A stretch of 7,727 nt of DNA. Origin: an uncultured Bacilli bacterium (lineage in GTDB: Bacteria; Bacillota_I; Bacilli_A; RF39; UBA660). This document shows, piece by piece, positions 1 through 5,095 of the stretch (position 1 is the first letter of the stretch; every line of letters starts with the position of its first letter). The notes beneath the pieces are model-generated. The model worked only from the letters and a program-made list of their open reading frames with translations. It had not been told where the DNA came from and searched no databases. The translations under genes were made by a program, and so were the position numbers. The stretch is taken from positions 1 to 7,727 of the forward strand of contig CAPQQE010000013.1 of NCBI GenBank assembly GCA_948687865.1, given 5' to 3'.

Positions 1-77
1 TCACGGCTTCAGATAAAATAAATAGTATATCTGAAAAATTAGATTTAATAAGAACGTTTATGAATGTTTTAAAATAG
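1..77 (+). CDS. 3' end of an unidentified protein gene (partial)
   Basis: An open frame enters from the left edge (first whole codon at 3) and stops at TAG 75-77. It encodes about 24 residues ending in EKLDLIRTFMNVLK. This short, charged, probably helical tail is not enough to name a family. The stop codon overlaps the ribosome binding site of the next gene and the gap to its ATG is 7 bases, so the two are probably co-transcribed. The gene's start and most of its body lie outside the window. Confidence 0.6.
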   Translation, partial: TASDKINSISEKLDLIRTFMNVLK

Positions 78-84
78 GTGTTAA

Positions 85-378
85 ATGATAGAAAAAGTAG
101 AAAATATTATAGATAAAATAAATGAAACAAAAGAAGTACGAGAAATAATAGAATTAAGGAAAAAACTAAATTCAAACGAAAAATACATAAATCTTATGAA
201 TGAATTTTTAGAAAACAAAAAGTCGTATACTATGAATAATATTTTAGATAAAGAAATTGTTACTTTAAGAAAAGAGTTATTTAGTATAAGGGAGTTAAAT
301 GAATATTTAAAGATTCAAAATAAGCTCAGAATATTGTCGATAAATATAAATAAAATACTTTTAAGTATACTAGATTAA
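85..378 (+). CDS. YlbF/YmcA-family small helical protein
   Basis: This 97-residue, highly charged, all-helical protein has no signal peptide or membrane segment. Its pattern (a helix with ELRKKLNSNEKYINLMNEF, then a second helix ending in LNEYLKIQNKL) fits the YlbF/YmcA family. In Bacillus subtilis these proteins form a complex with YaaT that affects RNase Y-dependent mRNA maturation, competence and biofilm formation. Its position just before rsmD also matches Bacillus, where ylbF precedes ylbG-rsmD, so YlbF is favoured over YmcA. The family call rests on length, helical pattern and neighbourhood, as these proteins have no catalytic motif. The start ATG at 85 has AGGTG at 76-80, overlapping the upstream stop. 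The stop codon at 376-378 lies inside the 5' arm of a terminator hairpin. The last 20 or so residues are hydrophobic and isoleucine-rich. Confidence 0.65.
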   Translation: MIEKVENIIDKINETKEVREIIELRKKLNSNEKYINLMNEFLENKKSYTMNNILDKEIVTLRKELFSIRELNEYLKIQNKLRILSININKILLSILD

Positions 379-407
379 ATTATCATATTGTTAATCTGGT
401 ATTTTTT
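367..407 (+). terminator. Intrinsic terminator after the ylbF-like gene
   Basis: Bases 367-378 (ATACTAGATTAA) pair with 391-402 (TTAATCTGGTAT) in a 12-bp stem containing one G-U pair, with a 12-base loop. A T-run follows to 407. The stop codon of the ylbF-like gene forms the end of the 5' arm. The 3' arm overlaps the proposed -35 box of the rsmD promoter, so termination and the next initiation share DNA. Confidence 0.8.
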
Positions 408-416
408 AGTTATAAT
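388..416 (+). promoter_or_regulatory. Predicted sigma-A promoter of rsmD
   Basis: TTGTTA at 388-393 (-35, 4 of 6 consensus bases) and a perfect TATAAT at 411-416 (-10) are separated by 17 bases. Transcription should begin near 423, at the ribosome binding site itself, leaving a leader of only about 13 bases. Confidence 0.65.
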
Positions 417-435
417 TATTACAGGTGGTAGAAAT

Positions 436-981
436 ATGAAAATAATTAGTGGATTCTTACGAGGAAGAGAGATAAAAGGATATACAATAGATGGTACAAG
501 ACCTACTATGGATAGAGTAAAGGAATCAATGTTTGCTATAATACAGAATTATATAAAGGATAGCGTCTGCCTGGATTTGTTCGCAGGAACAGGTAATCTT
601 GGAATAGAAGCAATAAGTAATGGCGCAAGAAAGGTTTATTTTAATGACAAAAATAAGATTGCAGTTAAAATGATAAAATCAAATCTTGAGAAATTTGAAA
701 TAAGTGATAAAGCAGATGTAATAAATAAGGATTTTATTGATGCCATAGATTATTACAAAGAAAATAGAATAAAATTTAACATTATTTTTTTAGATCCACC
801 ATATGACAGTAAAAAAATAAATCAAATAATGAAATTGATTTATAGAAAGAGAATACTGAAAAGAGATGGGATAGTTATTTGTGAATATCAAAATGAAAAG
901 ATAGATGCTGAGCATTTTACAGTGGAAAAACATAAAAATTATGGATATAAGAAAGTAAGTATATATACTCAAAATGATTGA
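436..981 (+). CDS. rsmD: 16S rRNA (guanine(966)-N(2))-methyltransferase RsmD
   Basis: This 181-residue enzyme uses S-adenosylmethionine to methylate N2 of G966 (E. coli numbering) in 16S rRNA during small-subunit assembly. Visible motifs are the N-terminal family signature RPTMDRVKESMF (22-33), the SAM-binding loop DLFAGTGNLGIEA (47-59), the catalytic DPPY motif (120-123) of N2-guanine methyltransferases, and the typical C-terminal YGYKKVSIY (169-177). Length matches the family (about 180-190). The frame is open upstream to a TTG at 388, but ATG 436 is preferred: the family begins with an M-(R/K)-I-I-(S/A)-G sequence, as here (MKIISG), and GGTGGT at 424-429 is a suitable ribosome binding site. 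It has its own promoter. In Bacillus coaD follows directly, but here a pilin-like gene does. I see no clear terminator in 982-1021. Confidence 0.93.
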   Translation: MKIISGFLRGREIKGYTIDGTRPTMDRVKESMFAIIQNYIKDSVCLDLFAGTGNLGIEAISNGARKVYFNDKNKIAVKMIKSNLEKFEISDKADVINKDFIDAIDYYKENRIKFNIIFLDPPYDSKKINQIMKLIYRKRILKRDGIVICEYQNEKIDAEHFTVEKHKNYGYKKVSIYTQND

Positions 982-1021
982 TATTATAATTGTAAAATTC
1001 AGTAAAAAGAATATTAATTTA

Positions 1022-1050
1022 TTGACTATAGTAAAATAAAATGGTAGTAT
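1022..1050 (+). promoter_or_regulatory. Predicted sigma-A promoter of the pilin-like gene
   Basis: TTGACT at 1022-1027 (5 of 6 consensus) and TAGTAT at 1045-1050 (4 of 6) have the ideal 17-base spacing. The expected start of transcription is near 1057, giving a leader of about 20 bases that contains AGGAGGA at 1064-1070, the strongest Shine-Dalgarno sequence in the window. Confidence 0.6.
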
Positions 1051-1077
1051 TAACTTGTAAAATAGGAGGAGAATAAT

Positions 1078-1515
1078 ATGAAACTAAAAAATAAAGGTTT
1101 TACATTAATAGAGTTATTAGCGGTTATAGTTTTGCTTTCAATTATAATGGTAATTGCTGTACCACAAATATTAGATATAATAGATAGTTCAAAGAAGATA
1201 GCTTGGGAAAGTAATGTTAAACTAGTTAAGGAAAGTTTAAGATTAACAAAATCAACAAATACATTTATGGGAACAAAATTTGATATTAATGAGCATTGTT
1301 TAAGTATGGATAAGGATAGTTCTACAAATATTACTGAAAATTTGATATCTGCTAGTATCGCTGATATTTCAGTAGCTGATACAAAAGTAAGTTGTTATAA
1401 AAAGATAGAAAATGAACAAACAAAATATATGATAATTGTTGAACCAGCGGTAGATATAAATGGAAAATCAACAGGACAATTTATTGGACAAGCACCATCA
1501 GAATTTGAATATTAG
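1078..1515 (+). CDS. Type IV pilin / pseudopilin-like protein with class III signal peptide
   Basis: This 145-residue protein begins with a classic prepilin leader: short basic MKLKNKG, predicted cleavage between G7 and F8, then FTLIELLAVIVLLSIIMVIA (8-27). It has the conserved Glu at mature position 5 (E12) and a single hydrophobic helix to about residue 28. A prepilin peptidase (PilD/ComC type) would cut and N-methylate it, and the helix would anchor it in the membrane or pack it into a filament. The C-terminal domain holds two cysteines, C74 and C106, which may form a disulfide. Members of this class include type IV pilins, ComGC-like competence pseudopilins and type II secretion pseudopilins; the variable C-terminal domain does not let me choose. 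No assembly ATPase, platform protein or prepilin peptidase gene is nearby, so it is an orphan here. ATG 1078 is fixed by AGGAGGA at 1064-1070 and by the leader motif. It has its own promoter and a terminator at its stop codon. Confidence 0.88.
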   Translation: MKLKNKGFTLIELLAVIVLLSIIMVIAVPQILDIIDSSKKIAWESNVKLVKESLRLTKSTNTFMGTKFDINEHCLSMDKDSSTNITENLISASIADISVADTKVSCYKKIENEQTKYMIIVEPAVDINGKSTGQFIGQAPSEFEY

Positions 1516-1538
1516 GAATACATAGTTATTCTTTTTTT
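1514..1538 (+). terminator. Probable weak intrinsic terminator after the pilin-like gene
   Basis: GAATA (1516-1520) pairs with TATTC (1527-1531), and the stem can extend outward by a G-U and an A-T pair (1514-1515 with 1532-1533). Seven T residues follow at 1532-1538. The stem is short and AT-rich, but it abuts the stop codon and resembles the other terminators in this window. Confidence 0.5.
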
Positions 1539-1545
1539 CATTTTG

Positions 1546-1554
1546 TGGTATAAT
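1546..1554 (+). promoter_or_regulatory. Predicted extended -10 promoter of nfo
   Basis: TGGTATAAT at 1546-1554 is a perfect extended -10 element (TG, one base, TATAAT). No good -35 is visible at the usual distance because that position lies in the terminator hairpin and T-run, as expected for an extended -10 promoter. Transcription should start near 1561, on the ribosome binding site GGTGG (1561-1565), giving a leader of only about 9 bases before ATG 1570. Confidence 0.6.
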
Positions 1555-1569
1555 TTATATGGTGGTAAT

Positions 1570-2481
1570 ATGAAATTGATAATTGGGTCGCATGTATCCT
1601 TTAATAAAAATGAACAATTATTAGGCAGTGTAAAAGAAGCACTTAGTTATGGTTCAAACACATTTATGTTCTATACTGGTGCCCCACAAAATACTAATAG
1701 AAGTGCATTAAGCATAGAAACATTAAATGAAGCAGAGAAACTAATGATAGAAAATAATATTGATAAAGATAATGTCATTGTACATGCTCCGTATATAATA
1801 AATCTTGCCAATGACTCAAATCCTGAAAATTATGATTTCGCTATTAATTTTTTAAAACAAGAACTAGATAGATGTGAAACTTTAGGTATAAAAAATATGG
1901 TACTTCATCCAGGAAGTCATGTAGGACTTGGTATAGATACAGGGCTAAATAATATAGTTAATGCACTCAAAATAGTATTAGATAAGAAAAAATATACTAA
2001 TATTTTAATAGAAACAATGGCAGGAAAAGGTTCTGAAATTGGTAAAAATATAGATGAAATTAAATATATAATAGATAATGTAAATAGTGATAATTTAGGA
2101 GTATGTTTAGATACATGTCATTTGCATGACTCTGGAATTGATTTAAAAAAATTTAATGAATATTTAGATAATTTTGATAAAAAAATTGGGTTAGAGAAGA
2201 TTAAATGTATTCATATTAATGATAGTTTAAATGAAATATCATCCCATAAAGATAGACATGCTAATATAGGTTTTGGGAAGATAGGCTTTGATGTTTTAAT
2301 AGATATTATATATAATAGAAGATTAGAAAATATTCCTAAAATATTAGAAACGCCTTATATAACTAAAGATGATAATTCAAAAGAAAGATTGTATGCTCCA
2401 TATAAACAAGAAATAGAAATGATTAAAAATAAAAAATTTGATTCATATATGATAGAGCAAATAAGAAAAAATAATGAATGA
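1570..2481 (+). CDS. nfo: Endonuclease IV (deoxyribonuclease IV, AP endonuclease)
   Basis: This 303-residue cytoplasmic, zinc-dependent enzyme nicks DNA 5' of abasic sites and removes 3' blocking groups in base-excision repair. The family signatures appear in order: GSHVS (6-10), VHAPYIINLA (71-80), LHPGSH (112-117), IETMAGKGSEIG (147-158), CLDTCHLHDSG (179-189), HIND (215-218), KDRHANIGFGKIG (227-239) and LETPY (259-263). All nine expected metal ligands are present: H72, H113, E148, D181, H184, H215, D228, H230 and E260. Nothing looks truncated; length is slightly above the usual 280-300. The frame is open back to a TTG at 1543, but ATG 1570 has a ribosome binding site (GGTGG 1561-1565), gives the usual N-terminus, and the upstream codons overlap the -10 box. 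The last 8 bases overlap the next gene. Confidence 0.95.
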   Translation: MKLIIGSHVSFNKNEQLLGSVKEALSYGSNTFMFYTGAPQNTNRSALSIETLNEAEKLMIENNIDKDNVIVHAPYIINLANDSNPENYDFAINFLKQELDRCETLGIKNMVLHPGSHVGLGIDTGLNNIVNALKIVLDKKKYTNILIETMAGKGSEIGKNIDEIKYIIDNVNSDNLGVCLDTCHLHDSGIDLKKFNEYLDNFDKKIGLEKIKCIHINDSLNEISSHKDRHANIGFGKIGFDVLIDIIYNRRLENIPKILETPYITKDDNSKERLYAPYKQEIEMIKNKKFDSYMIEQIRKNNE

Positions 2482-3430
2482 ATTTATAGATATACCAAGA
2501 ATAGATGGAACTTTTATAAAAAAGAAAAAGATTGACTTAAAGAATATACAAAAATATGACATTTCAAGGATTCAAAAAATAGAAAGTTATATGGCGTATA
2601 TCATTGAAAATGAATATGTTAACAATTTTGAAATGTTAGAAAAATTATTTAAATCAGATTTTAATTTAGAAAAAATTGATACAGACTACAAATATAGTGT
2701 TGCATGTATTGAACAATCTAAAAAATTAAAACAAAAAATGGATGAATTAGGTTTGAAATCATATTTTGTAACGTGTAAACCTGATAGATTCTTAAGTAAA
2801 TATGGGGATTCGCTTATTATTGAATCTCATACAATCTTAGTTCATCCTTGTATATATAATAATAAATTATCTTTTGTTATATTTGATGCAGGTTTTAGAA
2901 TAAAAAATAGTATATTATTTACTTTGGGTAAAGGTTCAAAAAATATTAACTTTAATGGAGGAATATATAAAATTCAGCCAATTAGTAACGAAGATTATAC
3001 ATATGAAATATATACTAATAGAAGAATAGATATAAAATCAAATGTATATAAAAGAGATATTCACTGGGAATTTAATCCCTGTTATGAAACATTAAATATT
3101 GATGATTTATATTATTATTTATTTAAAATAATGTATTCATATAAAATTATATTGTATAGTTCTATATTCAAATATAATCCATACATAGTTTATAGAGTAT
3201 TTGAAAATAGATTTGAATATTGTGATGGGAGAGAATTTTATAGTATTAGTCTAGAGGAAATAAGAAAAATGAAGGATGATGAGATAATATGCGTATTTTC
3301 TGATACTATTTCTATAATAGGTTATGATATTTCTAAATTTTTATATATAATCAAAAATATTATAAATAATGAGGATATAATAAAACATAAAATTATAGAT
3401 AAAAATGTTGCAAAAGAGAAAAGTTTGTAA
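2474..3430 (+). CDS. Unnamed 318-residue protein with a possible NAT/transglutaminase-like Cys-His-Asp core
   Basis: I do not recognise this protein by overall sequence. It has no signal peptide or clear membrane segment. The middle shows an ordered pattern typical of the arylamine N-acetyltransferase/transglutaminase (papain-like) fold. C78 sits at the start of a helix (SVACIEQSKKLKQKMDELGL, 75-94), followed by a strand (KSYFVTCKPDR, 95-105), then SHTILV with H119 (118-123), then FVIFDAGFR with D138 (134-142). In NATs the last two correspond to a His-x-x-L-x-V strand and a D-(V/A)-G-F-G strand. A beta-rich stretch ends near HWEFNP (197-202), recalling the second NAT domain. The C-terminal 110 residues are rich in Ile and Tyr and unassigned. 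The alignment is by eye, so the enzyme call is inference. The start ATG overlaps the nfo stop (ATGAATGA, 8 bases) with no clear Shine-Dalgarno sequence, suggesting translational coupling to nfo. A terminator follows. Confidence 0.7.
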   Translation: MNEFIDIPRIDGTFIKKKKIDLKNIQKYDISRIQKIESYMAYIIENEYVNNFEMLEKLFKSDFNLEKIDTDYKYSVACIEQSKKLKQKMDELGLKSYFVTCKPDRFLSKYGDSLIIESHTILVHPCIYNNKLSFVIFDAGFRIKNSILFTLGKGSKNINFNGGIYKIQPISNEDYTYEIYTNRRIDIKSNVYKRDIHWEFNPCYETLNIDDLYYYLFKIMYSYKIILYSSIFKYNPYIVYRVFENRFEYCDGREFYSISLEEIRKMKDDEIICVFSDTISIIGYDISKFLYIIKNIINNEDIIKHKIIDKNVAKEKSL

Positions 3431-3432
3431 AA

Positions 3433-3458
3433 AATAGTGTAAACTATTCTTTTTTTTT
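3433..3458 (+). terminator. Intrinsic terminator closing the nfo operon
   Basis: AATAGT (3433-3438) pairs with ACTATT (3443-3448) around a GTAA loop, which is a GNRA-type tetraloop in RNA. One C and nine T residues (3450-3458) follow. The hairpin begins three bases after the stop codon and separates nfo and its partner from the mraZ operon. Confidence 0.7.
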
Positions 3459-3477
3459 GAAAAAAATTTAATTTCAG

Positions 3478-3506
3478 TGGACAAAGATAAATATAGATAG
3501 TATAAT
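3478..3506 (+). promoter_or_regulatory. Predicted sigma-A promoter of the mraZ (dcw) operon
   Basis: TGGACA at 3478-3483 (-35, 5 of 6 consensus) and a perfect TATAAT at 3501-3506 (-10) have 17-base spacing. Transcription should start near 3513, just upstream of the GTGG repeats. The -35 lies inside AGTGGACAAAG (3476-3486), which is nearly repeated at 3517-3528 (AGTGGGACAAAG) in the operator. Confidence 0.75.
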
Positions 3507-3517
3507 AATGTTATCCA

Positions 3518-3543
3518 GTGGGACAAAGTGGAAGAATGTGGGG
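3518..3543 (+). promoter_or_regulatory. MraZ operator: three GTGG direct repeats with 10-bp period
   Basis: GTGGGA (3518-3523), GTGGAA (3528-3533) and GTGGGG (3538-3543) occur at exact 10-bp intervals, one DNA turn apart. This matches the known MraZ site, TGGGN repeats with 5-base spacers, and the AAAGTGG at 3525-3531 resembles the mycoplasma version. The repeats lie between the predicted transcription start and the mraZ ATG, and the last one merges with the G-rich ribosome binding site. Autorepression by MraZ is expected from the family. Confidence 0.8.
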
Positions 3544-3550
3544 GATAACT

Positions 3551-3979
3551 ATGATGATGGGTGAGTATCATCATAATATTGATGAAAAAGGAAGATTGAT
3601 TATTCCATCTAAGTTTAGAATTGAACTTGGTGAAAAGTTTGTTATAACAAGGGGTATTGAAGAATGCCTATTTGTATATTCAATAGAAGAATGGAATAAA
3701 ATTGTAAATAAATTAAAAGAACTTCCTTTTACAAGTAAAGATGCTCGTACATTTATGAGAATGTTCTTATCTGGCGCAACAGAGTGTGAACTTGATAAAA
3801 GCGGTAGAGTTAACATAGTAAATACTTTAACTAATTATGCATATCTAGAAAAAGAATGCGTAATAATAGGTGTTGGTGATAGACTTGAGATATGGTCTGA
3901 ATCTAAATTTAATAACTTCTTTAATAGTAATATTGAAAACTTTAGTGATATAGCGGAGAATTTGTTTAGTGCATGTTAG
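3551..3979 (+). CDS. mraZ: Transcriptional regulator MraZ
   Basis: This 142-residue DNA-binding protein is the conserved first gene of the dcw cluster and usually represses its own operon as a ring-shaped oligomer. It has two SpoVT-AbrB-like halves, each with the D-x-x-x-R signature: DEKGR (11-15, followed by LIIPSKFR) and DKSGR (82-86, followed by VNIV). [16 protein letters not shown] (74-89) and [16 protein letters not shown] (101-116) are highly typical of Bacilli MraZ, and length matches the usual 143. Three ATGs stand in tandem at 3551, 3554 and 3557. I chose 3551 because GGGGG at 3540-3544 is 6 bases upstream; Bacillus MraZ starts with M-F-M-G-E-Y, so 3551 gives the same length. An in-frame GTG at 3518 is rejected because it lies in the operator. 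The 3' end overlaps rsmH by 11 bases. Confidence 0.95.
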   Translation: MMMGEYHHNIDEKGRLIIPSKFRIELGEKFVITRGIEECLFVYSIEEWNKIVNKLKELPFTSKDARTFMRMFLSGATECELDKSGRVNIVNTLTNYAYLEKECVIIGVGDRLEIWSESKFNNFFNSNIENFSDIAENLFSAC

Positions 3980-4775
3980 TGTATTGTTAAATGAATCAAT
4001 AGAAAATTTAAGTATTAAAGAAGATGGTATTTATGTTGATTGTACTTTAGGTTTTGCAGGTCACAGCAAGGAGATATTAAAAAGAATAAAAAAGGGTAAA
4101 TTATTCGCCTTTGATCAAGATGGGGAAGCTATCGATTATAGTAAAAAGATTCTTGATCAAACAAATGGAAATTATGAAATTATTAAAAGTAATTTCGTAA
4201 ATATAAAACAGGAATTAAATAAAAGAGGAATCTTTAAAGTGGATGGAATTTTATTTGATTTAGGGGTATCAAGTGTACAACTTGATTCTGCAGAAAGAGG
4301 ATTTAGTTACCGCAAGAATGCAAAATTAGACATGAGGATGGATAAAAATAGTAGTTTAAGTGCATATGACGTGGTTAATAATTATTCAATTTCTGAATTA
4401 TCTAGGATATTTTTCAATTATGGGGAGGAAAAAAATATCCTAGAAAATTCAGAAATATTTCAAGCAATAAGGATTGAGGTTAATAAAGAACTCGATGTTT
4501 TGGATAGCGCATTAGAGGATGCAATTGATTTATTAGGAAGTAATGGAAGATTATGTGTTATAACATTCCATTCTCTAGAAGATAGAATATGTAAAAACAA
4601 GTTTAAAAAATATAGCGAAGTAGATGACATATTTAGAGGATTACCTGATAATGATATACCATCTGAATATAAACCAAAAATAAAAATTATAAAGAAAATA
4701 AAGCCAAGCAAAGAAGAAATAGAAAATAATAATAGGTCAAGAAGTTCAATACTTAGAGTTATAGAAAAAATATAA
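3969..4775 (+). CDS. rsmH: 16S rRNA (cytosine(1402)-N(4))-methyltransferase RsmH, with an apparent internal deletion
   Basis: RsmH (MraW) transfers a methyl group from S-adenosylmethionine to N4 of C1402 in the 16S rRNA decoding centre. The start is GTG 3969, inside mraZ, giving the conserved N-terminus [16 protein letters not shown] at 3955-3960 is its ribosome binding site. The SAM loop [11 protein letters not shown] (23-33), FDQD (48-51), [11 protein letters not shown] (96-106), ERGFSYR (109-115), LDMRMD (120-125), TFHSLEDR (199-206) and a C-terminal [12 protein letters not shown] are all present. The protein is 268 residues, whereas the family is about 310. The shortfall is in one place: YGEEK (151-155) is followed after only 8 residues by [12 protein letters not shown] (164-175). 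Relatives have about 45 residues there, including conserved IAR-I...R, TT-x-x-L and HPA-x-R-x-FQA features. The reading frame is kept. The protein may be altered or inactive; the gene identity is not in doubt. Confidence 0.92.
   Translation: MHVSVLLNESIENLSIKEDGIYVDCTLGFAGHSKEILKRIKKGKLFAFDQDGEAIDYSKKILDQTNGNYEIIKSNFVNIKQELNKRGIFKVDGILFDLGVSSVQLDSAERGFSYRKNAKLDMRMDKNSSLSAYDVVNNYSISELSRIFFNYGEEKNILENSEIFQAIRIEVNKELDVLDSALEDAIDLLGSNGRLCVITFHSLEDRICKNKFKKYSEVDDIFRGLPDNDIPSEYKPKIKIIKKIKPSKEEIENNNRSRSSILRVIEKI
4401..4444 (+). repeat. 14-bp perfect inverted repeat inside rsmH
   Basis: TCTAGGATATTTTT (4401-4414) is the exact reverse complement of AAAAATATCCTAGA (4431-4444). The 16-base loop contains GGGGAGGAA. 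The right arm encodes the KNILE residues that follow YGEE, which is where the RsmH family alignment breaks. The hairpin sits inside a coding region and has no T-run, so it is not an ordinary terminator. Confidence 0.8.
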
Positions 4776-4785
4776 GGGTGATAAT

Positions 4786-5082
4786 ATGAAAAAGAATAAA
4801 AATATAACTAAATTACAAAGATTACAAAGAAATTATATGAAATTGGGAACATGTATTTTACTCTGCTTATGGGCTATTAGTTTTTTTACAAAGATATCCT
4901 TATCGTCAATTAATATAGAAGTAGAGAGACTTAATAAAGAAGTTGTAAAACAAGAAAAAACAAATCAAAGTCTATCTATGAAAATTAATGAATTAGCATC
5001 ATTAGAAAATATACAGACTATTGCAAATAATCAAGGGTTGGCGTATAATAATAACAATATAGTAATAATAAATAATCAGTAA
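4786..5082 (+). CDS. ftsL: FtsL-like cell-division protein
   Basis: This 98-residue bitopic membrane protein has a basic cytoplasmic N-terminus (MKKNKNITKLQRLQRNYMK), one transmembrane helix (about 20-40), then an extracellular coiled coil (about 43-72) with heptad-like leucines and isoleucines. A short tail, ENIQTIANNQGLAYNNNNIVII (split here as ENIQTIANNQGL at 74-85 and the remainder), fits the E-x-I-x-x-x-A-x-x-x-G pattern of FtsL/DivIC proteins. FtsL forms a divisome subcomplex with DivIB and DivIC and helps activate the septal transpeptidase. Sequence conservation in this family is low, so the call depends on topology plus position between rsmH and the PBP gene, the standard dcw order. 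ATG 4786 lies 10 bases after rsmH with AAGGGTG (4774-4780) as ribosome binding site. The tail is unusually rich in Asn, probably an effect of AT-rich codons. Confidence 0.85.
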   Translation: MKKNKNITKLQRLQRNYMKLGTCILLCLWAISFFTKISLSSINIEVERLNKEVVKQEKTNQSLSMKINELASLENIQTIANNQGLAYNNNNIVIINNQ

Positions 5083-5095
5083 AGGGCGTGCTAGA

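Noticed and set aside
388..435. TTG start giving a 16-residue extension of RsmD
   Set aside because: The extension covers the promoter -10 box and terminator arm and is absent from the family; ATG 436 has its own ribosome binding site.
790..972. Minus-strand open frame of 60 codons inside rsmD
   Set aside because: It is antisense to a clearly conserved gene, has no ribosome binding site or recognisable protein, and reads as a low-complexity Ile/Phe shadow of AT-rich DNA.
979..981. Mycoplasma genetic code (TGA read as tryptophan)
   Set aside because: RsmD and Nfo end at TGA exactly where their families end, no gene has internal TGA, and conserved tryptophans use TGG.
982..1021. Possible terminator after rsmD
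   Set aside because: Only scattered short AT palindromes are present, with no stable stem followed by a T-run.
1543..1569. TTG start giving a 9-residue extension of endonuclease IV
   Set aside because: It overlaps the extended -10 promoter, and the family begins just before the GSHVS motif.
3518..3550. GTG start 33 bases upstream of the mraZ ATG
   Set aside because: It would translate the operator repeats and lengthen MraZ beyond its family N-terminus (M-x-M-G-E-Y); the G-rich ribosome binding site fits ATG 3551.
3341..3816. Two minus-strand open frames (3341-3574 and 3571-3816) across the mraZ promoter and gene
   Set aside because: They run antisense to the mraZ terminator, promoter, operator and coding sequence, and their compositions are those of reversed coding DNA.
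4460..4711. Minus-strand open frame inside rsmH
   Set aside because: It is antisense to conserved RsmH motifs and has no supporting start signal.
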